From [Clostridium] ultunense DSM 10521 (lineage in GTDB: Bacteria; Bacillota; Clostridia; Tissierellales; Tepidimicrobiaceae): 35,458 nt of DNA. Shown one piece after another: positions 15,955-23,234 of this stretch. The stretch's first letter is position 1; each line of letters starts with the position of its first letter. The DNA lies in NCBI RefSeq assembly GCF_000511955.1, contig NZ_AZSU01000002.1:253714-289171 (forward strand), written 5' to 3'. The notes under the pieces were generated by a model. That model was not told where the DNA came from. It did no database searches and saw only the letters and a list, made by a program, of their open reading frames with translations. Both the position numbers and the translations under genes were made by a program.

Positions 15955-18063
15955 TCATTTGAATAAACAAGCCTTGATCACATTGGACATTTGCTCACCT
16001 CCTGTTTCAGGGTCAATTTTATTTTGAACAATTCCTTTAAGAATTTGAAAAGAATTTATCTCAAGTTTATTAACATTAATGGCATCCCACAAATTGCGTC
16101 CGTATGCAGTTTGAATAATTTTAGGTAATTCTTCGTACCATCGATATTTGGATAAAATTTCGCTGTTTTGATAAACGTGATTATGTGGCGATATCCCTCC
16201 ACACATAGTAAACAGTTCAGCTTGTCGGGGTGAACATACCCAACGGATATACTCTTTAGCTGCATCATGTTTTTTTGAACTGGCAAATATTGATAAAGTA
16301 CCACCTGTTACATAAGATTTCCCTCCGGGAATTGGCATATAGCCAATCTTACCACCATGTATATTCTTTTCAAGGTGAATTATATTGGAAGAATAGTTTA
16401 AAAAAACAATTTCCATTGCCGTTTTACCGTGGATAAAATTATCCAAGGGGGCCCCAATCCATTGTTGGTTATATATCGGAAGTGCATAAAGTCCATAGTT
16501 GTACATATTTTCTATACATTTGTAGATCGCATTAGAATCAATATTATGCTTCGATGAAGATTTAGGTACGGGGTCTTGTGCATAATTTAAATAGCGAAGG
16601 ATAAAGTTGGAACTCAATTCAGAATAAGAGTCCAAATTAACACTTGTGCCAGCCTGAACAGGGGATCTTGGATTCCAAGATTGATTAAAAAACTTTACAA
16701 TCTCTACAAATTCATCATAGCTAGAAGGTACTATTAAAGATTTTCCAGTTTTCTCGTAAAACATTCGTTTAAGTAGATCATCTTCAAATAAATCTTTACG
16801 ATAAATCAACATTTCGGTACCTACATCAAAAGGAACTGCTTGTTTACTACCCTGGATGTAGGAAAAATCATCAACAATAGATGGCATCATTCCTTCTGTG
16901 AGTTCTCGAAATTCAGAATCATTAAAAGTATAGAACAAGTTATTATTAAAAAGAGAAAGACAACTCATGCTATTACGAACTATATCAATTTTAGAAGAAT
17001 TAGCAACATTAAGGGTTTCTAAATACATTTCTTGCGGCATTTTTTCAATATATTCTACATTGATTCCTGTTTCACGAGTAAATTTTGGAGTTATACGTTT
17101 TAATGCATCAGTAGATTGACCTTTGGTAATTAGTACGCGCAATGTTATGTTATTATTTTTTATATTTACCCGATATGGGGAAGAATATTTCTTCCGGAAA
17201 CCTCGAGCTGGAATTATGGTTTCGCATACTTCTTTTGCACCATCATTAGAGGATTGTAAAGCTTCAATCATGTTTTTAGCAGCAGAAACTCCAATTTGAA
17301 GGTAGTCAAGGTAATAACGAGAGACATTTGGTTCCTCGGTTATAATAGAGTCTTTGTATAAAGTAATAATAGGTGGGCAGGGCTTAGAGGATCCAGCTGA
17401 GGCGGCAAGTTGAATTTGTGGTAAAAACTTTTCATTGGTCAAAACCAAAACATCTGGTATATTATGATCTTTAAAAAAATCAAATGATGCAATTAACACA
17501 GTCATCCAATCAGCTTCTACAAAATGTATATATGGGGGTTTAGCTGAAGAATTATTTATAATAGTGCTCAATCCATTTGCAAAATCAAAATTATTTGAAT
17601 AATATTTAGGTCCACTAAGAACACCTATATGATTATATTGTTGCTTTAATACATGTAGACCAATTTGCTTGCCTATTTCAAAAAAGTCAAATCCAACAAA
17701 GCGAGTTGTACCTTCTACTTTACGATATGCGTGTACAATTTTTCCACCACTAGCTAAAATGGGATTATATATGTCGGGCTGCGTTATGCAACAGGTAATT
17801 GTAATAACACCAGAAGTGCGAAGCGCAGCAGCATGATTAACACTTTGTTTTTCTTTATATGGCGAATTGTTGGTTATAAATAGAAGGACGTTATAGCCGT
17901 TTTCTTCCAATACCCTTTTTGCACTATTGAAAAAGGAAATATAGATATCGTCTTCAATATTTGGCAATATAATTGCAATACTAGATGTAAGCTTAGCATC
18001 TTTGCGCAGTTGTTTCGCTTGTGCATTAGAAACATACCCCAGCTTTTTAGCTACTTCCTGCAC
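15955..18063 (-). CDS. LacI-type regulator fused to an extracellular-type solute-binding protein, 5'-truncated
   Basis: This open frame of about 702 residues has three parts. The start keeps only the end of a LacI helix-turn-helix/hinge region (EVAKKLGYVSNAQAKQLRKD); the in-frame sequence continues upstream a few codons (EKILLV) to a stop at 18091 with no normal start, so the first ~40 residues with the recognition helix are missing. Residues about 28-290 form a LacI/RbsB-like effector domain (SIAIILPNIEDDIYISFFNS). Residues about 305-702 resemble a family 1 solute-binding protein of ABC importers (LRVLITKGQSTDALKRITPK, SYVTGGTLSIFASSKKHDAAKEYIRW). No signal peptide is present, so both domains would be cytoplasmic ligand sensors. 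It probably controlled the adjacent peptide genes. As it stands it is likely unable to bind DNA. Confidence 0.75.
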   Translation of the reverse strand: MQEVAKKLGYVSNAQAKQLRKDAKLTSSIAIILPNIEDDIYISFFNSAKRVLEENGYNVLLFITNNSPYKEKQSVNHAAALRTSGVITITCCITQPDIYNPILASGGKIVHAYRKVEGTTRFVGFDFFEIGKQIGLHVLKQQYNHIGVLSGPKYYSNNFDFANGLSTIINNSSAKPPYIHFVEADWMTVLIASFDFFKDHNIPDVLVLTNEKFLPQIQLAASAGSSKPCPPIITLYKDSIITEEPNVSRYYLDYLQIGVSAAKNMIEALQSSNDGAKEVCETIIPARGFRKKYSSPYRVNIKNNNITLRVLITKGQSTDALKRITPKFTRETGINVEYIEKMPQEMYLETLNVANSSKIDIVRNSMSCLSLFNNNLFYTFNDSEFRELTEGMMPSIVDDFSYIQGSKQAVPFDVGTEMLIYRKDLFEDDLLKRMFYEKTGKSLIVPSSYDEFVEIVKFFNQSWNPRSPVQAGTSVNLDSYSELSSNFILRYLNYAQDPVPKSSSKHNIDSNAIYKCIENMYNYGLYALPIYNQQWIGAPLDNFIHGKTAMEIVFLNYSSNIIHLEKNIHGGKIGYMPIPGGKSYVTGGTLSIFASSKKHDAAKEYIRWVCSPRQAELFTMCGGISPHNHVYQNSEILSKYRWYEELPKIIQTAYGRNLWDAINVNKLEINSFQILKGIVQNKIDPETGGEQMSNVIKACLFK

Positions 18064-18090
18064 TAAAAGAATTTTTTCTATGTTACAAGA

Positions 18091-18258
18091 TTACGTGGTG
18101 AAGTTTCAGACCCAATTGAGCCACCTGCAAGATGTCGTTTTGCTCCGCGTTGCAATTATCGTACAGATAAATGTTTAAGTGGTAATCCGCAACTTATTAA
18201 TATGGGTAATAGTCATTATGTTGCCTGTACATTGTATAATGAAAATGAACAAGCTTAA
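18091..18258 (+). pseudogene. Opp/Dpp ABC transporter ATP-binding protein, C-terminal fragment
   Basis: The open frame reads LRGEVSDPIEPPARCRFAPRC and then NYRTDKCLSGNPQL, the conserved C-terminal extension of oligopeptide/dipeptide ATPases (OppD/F, DppD/F), including the Cys-rich CRFAPRC..C cluster. It ends at 18258. The nucleotide-binding domain upstream is absent, replaced at about 18085 by the truncated end of the opposite-strand LacI-SBP gene. The junction marks a deletion or recombination that removed the ATPase body and the regulator's head together. Confidence 0.8.
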
Positions 18259-18367
18259 TATTCCCTCAACTATAATAATGATTTTGACAATCTTAGTATA
18301 TGTTTTATCTATGCTTATAGAATACTTTAAACAAGGGAGAGAGGAGAGATACTGTGTTTATAAATGA
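18239..18367 (+). CDS. Small single-pass membrane protein, translationally coupled
   Basis: This 42-codon ORF starts MKMNKLNIPS, then a hydrophobic helix (TIIMILTILVYVLSMLIEYF) and a charged tail (KQGREERYC). Its ATG overlaps the end of the Opp ATPase fragment by 20 bases and its end overlaps the start of the M19 gene by 14 bases, a layout typical of coupled operon genes. No good ribosome-binding site is visible, which fits translation by coupling from the ATPase gene that is now broken. The family is not recognised. Confidence 0.45.
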   Translation: MKMNKLNIPSTIIMILTILVYVLSMLIEYFKQGREERYCVYK

Positions 18368-19529
18368 AATGACAGAAGATCAAAAATGGGAATTGATTGG
18401 ACGAATTGAAGAACAGTGGCGAGCAACAGATGATCCTGAATTCAAAGCTATGGTTTTAGCATGTAATCAAGATGTGTCCGAAAAAGCAAAGTTGCTACAT
18501 AAGGAATCTATCATTATTGATGCTTGTACCTTTAATGTGGTACGTTATGGTTGGCGGCTGCAAGAGGCAAAGGCGACTGCTCTAAACTGTACAGTTCCCG
18601 GGGTATTTGATGGTCCTGGTGAAGCATTTAAGGCTATAGTAGGATATTATGGTGTTGTTAATTCAGATGATAGATTTCGGTTGATTCTTAGTACAGATGA
18701 TATATATAGAGCTAAAAAACAAGGACAAACAGGTCTGATAATAGGTGCACAAAGTTGTGGATTTGTACAAAGCTTAGAAATGGAGCCTTATATACAGGCC
18801 TTTAAACGTATGGGGCTGCGTATTATGCAAATTGGATACAATTTTCGTACCTTTGCTGCAGATGGGTGTTATAGTCCAGCTAATGCAGGGCTTTCGGATA
18901 CTGGGATGGAATTGATTAAGCTTATGGAACAGTACGGCATTACTGTTGACTTGAGCCATGCTGGTGAACGATCTACATTAGAATCGTTAGATATGGCAAC
19001 AAAACCTCAGATATTTTCACATTCGAATCCTAAAAGATTGTTTGATCATCCGCGTAATATTACGGATGAGCAAGCTAAAAAATGTGCGTCTACAGATGGT
19101 GTTGTGGGCGTAACTGCCTATAATGTTATGCTGTGGGATGGAAAGACATTTCCAACAATTGAAACTTTTCTAGATTGTGTAGAATATTTTTGTGATTTGA
19201 TTGGTGTAGATCATGTAGGTATAGGATTAGATACAACAGCAACAGAGGGGTGCTATCCTAAAGATGAGTTAATGTACTTTAATAAACTAGTGCGTAAGGT
19301 ATCTGGAGAGAAGTCTGTGACTTATCAGGCACTTATGCAAAATAGAAAACCGCCTCTTGGAAATGCCGTAGAAGGTCTTATGTGTTTAGCAAATTGGGTT
19401 AATCTTATTGAACATATGTTAAAACGAGGTTTTTCTGAAGAAGAAATAAAAAAACTTATTGGCGAAAATTGGTTAAGGGTGTTTGAAAAGACATGGAAGC
19501 CTTTAAATTTAGAAGAAGAAAGATATTAA
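18354..19529 (+). CDS. Peptidase M19 (membrane/renal dipeptidase-like) protein
   Basis: This 391-residue protein starts at GTG, with GAGGAG 7 bases upstream. The M19 TIM-barrel pattern is clear in the middle and end: TVDLSHAGERSTLE, IFSHSNPKRLFDHPRNITDE, then DHVGIGLDTTATEG. The first metal site normally has His-x-Asp ('DGHnD'); here the equivalent is IIDACTFNVV, and the 'IEGG' strand reads IGAQSCGF, so key zinc ligands appear changed. It may belong to a divergent M19 branch with another substrate or be catalytically weakened. Association with Opp-type ATPase sequence suggests dipeptide processing after uptake. A strong terminator follows. Confidence 0.78.
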   Translation: MFINEMTEDQKWELIGRIEEQWRATDDPEFKAMVLACNQDVSEKAKLLHKESIIIDACTFNVVRYGWRLQEAKATALNCTVPGVFDGPGEAFKAIVGYYGVVNSDDRFRLILSTDDIYRAKKQGQTGLIIGAQSCGFVQSLEMEPYIQAFKRMGLRIMQIGYNFRTFAADGCYSPANAGLSDTGMELIKLMEQYGITVDLSHAGERSTLESLDMATKPQIFSHSNPKRLFDHPRNITDEQAKKCASTDGVVGVTAYNVMLWDGKTFPTIETFLDCVEYFCDLIGVDHVGIGLDTTATEGCYPKDELMYFNKLVRKVSGEKSVTYQALMQNRKPPLGNAVEGLMCLANWVNLIEHMLKRGFSEEEIKKLIGENWLRVFEKTWKPLNLEEERY

Positions 19530-19638
19530 TATAAATATTATGAGCATAAAATAAGATTTTATATATAAGATTCAACAATATATTCTATGCAATATAAGAA
19601 TTGGTATGTAATGTTATAGAATATGCTAAAAATAAAAG

Positions 19639-19680
19639 TCCAGTAATATGTTATCTAAATATTACTGGATTTTTATTTTA
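19639..19680 (+). terminator. Rho-independent terminator
   Basis: TCCAGTAATA and TATTACTGGA form a 10-base-pair perfect stem with an 11-base loop and a TTTTTATTTTA tail. It ends the M19 transcript. Confidence 0.88.
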
Positions 19681-19791
19681 TGAATTATCAATAAAAATGA
19701 AGAGATATATATGTAGGCATTAAACAGTCTCTACTTTTTAAAGATGAAGACCATATATCATATTATTCTTTGTTATTGATTTTATTCTCTG

Positions 19792-20322
19792 ATGGAAACA
19801 GTTGGTTTGGACGATAGATATATAAATGCATATCCATATGAGTTAGATGGAGGGGGAAGACAGAGAATAGGGATTGCAAGAGCAATTGCTATGAATCCTA
19901 AGTTTATTGTATGTGATGAATCCGTATCTGCCTTAGATGTAAGTATACAGGCTCAAATATTAAATTTACTAATGGACCTTCAGGATGAATTTAATTTGGC
20001 CTATGTGTTTATAACACATGATTTATCGGTGGTTAAACATATTTCTGATGAGATAATTGTGTTGTATCTTGGTCAATATGTAGAGAGGACACCAGCTAAG
20101 GAACTTTTTCAAAGACCAATCCACCCTTATACGGGGATACTCTTATCTTCAATTCCAGTACCCGACCTTAAAAGCAAGATGTTGGATAGTGGTCTAGTAA
20201 AAGGAGAAGTTACAAGTCCAATAGATCCAAAACCTGGTTGTAGATTTGCACAAGGAGGGAAATGCTTATGGGTTCACCATTATTTGAAGAATGGGCAAAA
20301 GAGAGAATCTAGTAAAAATTGA
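19792..20322 (+). pseudogene. Opp/Dpp ABC transporter ATP-binding protein, truncated at both ends
   Basis: The frame covers the second half of an oligopeptide/dipeptide ATPase: a degenerate signature ELDGGGRQRIGIARA (normally LSGGQRQRI), Walker B FIVCDESVSALDVS (DEP changed to DES), the H-loop VFITHDLSVV, HPYTGILLSSIPVPD, and the C-terminal KGEVTSPIDPKPGCRFAQGG. The N-terminal ~150 residues with Walker A are absent. At about 20305 the frame runs into the segmental-duplication copy. Loss of Walker A and of the signature Ser and Gln shows it is not functional. It is a different paralogue from the fragment at 18091, since both include the same C-terminal motif. Confidence 0.85.
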
Positions 20323-20639
20323 AATTTATGATAATAGTAGCAATATAAGGTTAGAGGCTCTAATATAAGGTTAGAGACTCTATCGATTGAAAGTGCTGAT
20401 TCTATTGAAAAGATTTCTATTAATATATCTGGTATAGATGAGGTTAAAGTAAATTGGCAGTGTACATTGGGAGAAAAGGCAGCCTTAGTTTTCGGAGGTG
20501 ATTTACGGAAGTAAGATGTTGAAATAAGGGCAGTTTAAGTTATAGAACCAATTCTATTAAGATTTGGTTCTATAATTGTTATATTACCGATAAAATTAGC
20601 AGAGTATTTTGATATAATAATTTGAAATTAAAATAGTTG
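20306..20639 (+). repeat. Segmental duplication, copy B (decayed 3' end of CAO-domain gene)
   Basis: This copy matches 15591-15888 from AATCTAGTA onward, including the gene's last codons (TTTACGGAAGTAAG), the following hairpin (ATAGAACCAATTCTATTAAG region, now with a mismatch) and the AT-rich tail. It carries a 20-base tandem duplication (AATATAAGGTTAGAGGCTCT at 20342-20361 and a one-base variant at 20362-20381), which breaks the reading frame. It is a pseudogene fragment placed directly after the truncated ABC ATPase. Confidence 0.85.
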
Positions 20640-20770
20640 TGGATGTAGAGGATACAAAATAAAATATATTATTATATAATGATTAGTTCAAACTATGGAG
20701 TGTTAAATACGGATAAGCTTATGATGTTAAAAGCACTTAATGGAAACACATTATTAGGAACAAATCATGA

Positions 20771-21193
20771 AAAGCATTTTACTTTAATGATTATCCAGAA
20801 CTATTCAATTTTCTAAAAACAGAAGCAATGCATTATGTTAAAAAGAAATATGATCCGGACCTTTCTAATGAAGATCTTGAACAGCCGGAGTCCGTTATAG
20901 AGAAGGCTATTTTTAATAAGCAGTATATTTTTAATGAGAACTTTGAGGTAACTGATGCCCGGTATGAATTAGCTAAGTTAGCGGACGATGAAAAGTTATT
21001 ATATGAAAAAAGAGGCTTTGAGATTCGTTCAAATATGATTAGTAAGGCCTGCGGGGATATTGATAAATCTATGTTAAAGCTACAAAAGAGGGTTGCTAGG
21101 GAACCTTATATTTGGGTAATGGCAAGTTATAAACAAAAAAACTGCAAAAGCTCAATTCCAACAAGTTCCAAAAAAATACATAGTAATATATAA
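20771..21193 (+). pseudogene. Unrecognised gene remnant
   Basis: The frame is open from 20771 with first ATG at 20828. It reads FNDYPELFNFLKTEAMHYVKKKYDP (given in parts: FNDYPELFNF, KTEAMHYVKK), then NEDLEQPESVIEKA, YELAKLADDEKLLYEKRGFE and REPYIWVMASYKQK. A different frame just upstream (TDKLMMLKALNGNTLLG, about 20700-20765) could be the start of the same gene before a frameshift. The protein looks soluble, charged and helical. No family or clear ribosome-binding site is recognised. A broken gene is more likely than an intact 121-residue protein. Confidence 0.35.
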
Positions 21194-21399
21194 GGTATAA
21201 AGATATATAAGAGTTAAGGATACTAGATGCAGTCTGTATATACCAAGGTTATATCAAATCGATTCCAAGAAAACCCAGTATACATAAATGCAATTTCTAA
21301 AGAGGTTTTTCCTATGCCTGAAAAGTTCATTTTGTTTGAAATATATGATATTTAATAGTATATTATCATTGTACCGTTGTTTTTTAAAAATAGTCAAAA

Positions 21400-21418
21400 A
21401 TTAACCTGATAGGTTAAT
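21400..21418. promoter_or_regulatory. Inverted-repeat operator upstream of higB
   Basis: ATTAACCT-GAT-AGGTTAAT is a perfect 8-base-arm palindrome ending 6 bases before the -35 hexamer of the toxin-antitoxin promoter. It is the expected position for the XRE domain of the antitoxin to bind for autoregulation; binding itself is inferred. Confidence 0.65.
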
Positions 21419-21424
21419 AAAAAA

Positions 21425-21453
21425 TTGACTTTGGGGGAATGATAATATATAAT
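21425..21453 (+). promoter_or_regulatory. Sigma-A promoter of the higB-higA operon
   Basis: TTGACT at 21425-21430 and TATAAT at 21448-21453, spacer 17. The -10 box overlaps the first ATG assigned to higB (21452), so transcripts from it would start downstream of that ATG. Either another promoter is used for full-length toxin or the toxin start is later. Confidence 0.55.
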
Positions 21454-21790
21454 GAAAGTAGAATATAGGACAAAAAAACTTAAAAAACAATGTGAGGATC
21501 CTAAAGTTGCTCAAAAGGATTATGGATCAAACATTGGAAATAAGCTAACCCAAAGAGTTGGAGAATTGATTGCAGCAACTAGTTTATTGGATATTAAGCA
21601 TATTCCATCAGCAGGATTGCATAGACTAAAAGGAACAAGAGCTGATGAATATGCAGTAAATTTAGCACATCCATATAGACTAGTTTTTACGCCTATATTA
21701 CAAGAAGGCGGAGATATAAATGAATTAGAAAGTATTAATATTGTAAGGATTGAGGAGGTGACGGATTACCATGGTAAACAAAAAAGATAA
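21452..21790 (+). CDS. higB: HigB-like toxin (RelE/ParE superfamily)
   Basis: This 112-residue protein has the HigB/'killer protein' pattern: VEYRTKKLKKQCEDPKVAQK, IGNKLTQRVGELIAATSLLD, PSAGLHRLKGTRADEYAVNL, HPYRLVFTP and a final IVRIEEVTDYHGKQK. Known HigB toxins are ribosome-dependent mRNA endonucleases. The His, Arg and Tyr residues of the C-terminal strand (RLVF, DYHGK) are kept. It is paired with the antitoxin gene that overlaps its end by 20 bases. GGGGGA lies 14 bases before the ATG, a rather long spacing. The gene is longer than the RelE average but normal for this HigB branch. Confidence 0.85.
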   Translation: MKVEYRTKKLKKQCEDPKVAQKDYGSNIGNKLTQRVGELIAATSLLDIKHIPSAGLHRLKGTRADEYAVNLAHPYRLVFTPILQEGGDINELESINIVRIEEVTDYHGKQKR

Positions 21791-22850
21791 TAATGATTTT
21801 ATGCCTACTGTAGCAATTCCACCAGGAGAGACTATCAGGGAAAATATGGAGTATTTAGGAATGAATCAAAAAGAATTAGCAGCTAGGCTAGATATAACTC
21901 CAAAACATTTAAGTAATATCATTAATGGTAATGCTCCCATCACCTATGATACAGCCTTGAAGTTAGAATTGGTTATAGGGCCTAGTGCACAATTTTGGAT
22001 GAATCTAGAAACTAATTATCAGTTAAATAAAGCTAGATTAGAGAAACAAAAAAGATTATATATAGATTTAGAAATATTAAAAGAGATACCATATAAAGAA
22101 ATGAGTGAATTTGGCTGGGTAAAAGAAACAAATGATAGAATAGAAAGAGTATTTAATTGTAGAGAATTTTTTGGTGTTGCTGAGTTGTCTTCAATAAAGC
22201 CTTCATATGCCGTAGCTTTTAGAACACATAAACAGGTAAGGGAAATATCTGATTTTGGAGTATTGGCATGGCTTAGAAGGGCAGAGTTAAAAGGTTTAAA
22301 TGTGGAAGTGAAGAAATTTAATAAAAGAAAGTTAAAAAGCCTTATTCCTACTTTTAGAGAGTTAACACTGAAAGAACCAGCAGAATTTTATCCGGAAATG
22401 AAAAGGTTATGTGCTGAATGTGGTGTAGCTTTAGTCCTGGTGCCATATCTTCCAAAAACCTATATTTGTGGTGCAACCATATGGAGAAATAATAAAGCGA
22501 TACTTTCACTGAGCGTAAGAGGAAAGCGAGCAGATGTGTTTTGGTTTACATTTTTCCATGAATTAGCTCATTTAATTAATCATTCTAGCAATGAATTTCA
22601 TATTAGTTTTGATAATGAAGATGGAGAAGATGAGGCGGATCACCTAGCTAGTAATTATCTAATTTCAGAAAAACAGTATAAAAATTTCATTGAAGAATAT
22701 GATTATACTGATAAAATACAGATAATAAATTACTCTCATGAGATAGGCATATCCCCATGTATACTTTTAGGAAGACTGCAGCATGACAAACTAATAGGAT
22801 ATCAATATTACAATGATTTAAAGCCATCTTTTGAAATAGTAAGAAGCTAG
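21771..22850 (+). CDS. higA: HigA antitoxin fused to ImmA/IrrE-type metallopeptidase domain
   Basis: This 359-residue protein starts at ATG after GAGGAGGTGA, inside the toxin gene. Residues about 12-100 are a HigA/XRE domain: PPGETIRENMEYLGMNQKEL, then ITPKHLSNIINGNAPIT (recognition helix) and the GPSAQFWMNLETNYQ extension typical of HigA. The remainder ends in an ImmA/IrrE-like zinc peptidase with FFHELAHLINH (HExxH at residues 263-267) and EDEADHLASNYLI, supplying the third ligand region. The fused protease may degrade the antitoxin or a partner to release the toxin. That mechanism is inferred by analogy to ImmA/IrrE systems. The family is common in Clostridia. Confidence 0.85.
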   Translation: MVNKKDNNDFMPTVAIPPGETIRENMEYLGMNQKELAARLDITPKHLSNIINGNAPITYDTALKLELVIGPSAQFWMNLETNYQLNKARLEKQKRLYIDLEILKEIPYKEMSEFGWVKETNDRIERVFNCREFFGVAELSSIKPSYAVAFRTHKQVREISDFGVLAWLRRAELKGLNVEVKKFNKRKLKSLIPTFRELTLKEPAEFYPEMKRLCAECGVALVLVPYLPKTYICGATIWRNNKAILSLSVRGKRADVFWFTFFHELAHLINHSSNEFHISFDNEDGEDEADHLASNYLISEKQYKNFIEEYDYTDKIQIINYSHEIGISPCILLGRLQHDKLIGYQYYNDLKPSFEIVRS

Positions 22851-23234
22851 TTATATCAACAGTACAAAGCTCAATAATCCATTCCCTACGTCAAACTTCT
22901 CCTTTGCAGTTTTTACAATTACTCATCCTTTTTCCTACCAAAGAAACTCAGTGAAGAAAATAATTTCTACAACCAGTTCCCATATTTCATCCTAAAACAC
23001 CTTACTTTCCCAACGAAACTGTTCTAACATTAAATATATATCATAATAATGATACCAATATAATATTATCTATATAAAAGAGCCTAGGAGGTATTTAAAT
23101 CTTCTAGGCTTTATAGCTGAGGACATTGCAGCTATTGTATTCCAGGGTAGCAGCTTGTTAGATATTATATTGGAGTTAAGTTAAAAGATTGATATAATTA
23201 TGATAAATACTAATTGGGGAAAGGTGGGATAGCT
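22851..23234. other. Intergenic region with terminator-like hairpin and promoter
   Basis: AGCCTAGGAG and CTTCTAGGCT (23081-23110, one G-T pair, 10-base loop) form a weak terminator-like hairpin. TTGGAG at 23170-23175 and TATAAT at 23193-23198 (17-base spacer) fit a promoter for the following two-gene operon. No gene is seen in 22860-23080. Confidence 0.45.

Noticed and set aside
20342-20381. Two tandem 20-base units as the start of a CRISPR array
   Set aside because: There are only two contiguous units with no spacers, inside a duplicated coding fragment; it is a simple tandem duplication. No CRISPR array or cas gene was seen in the window.
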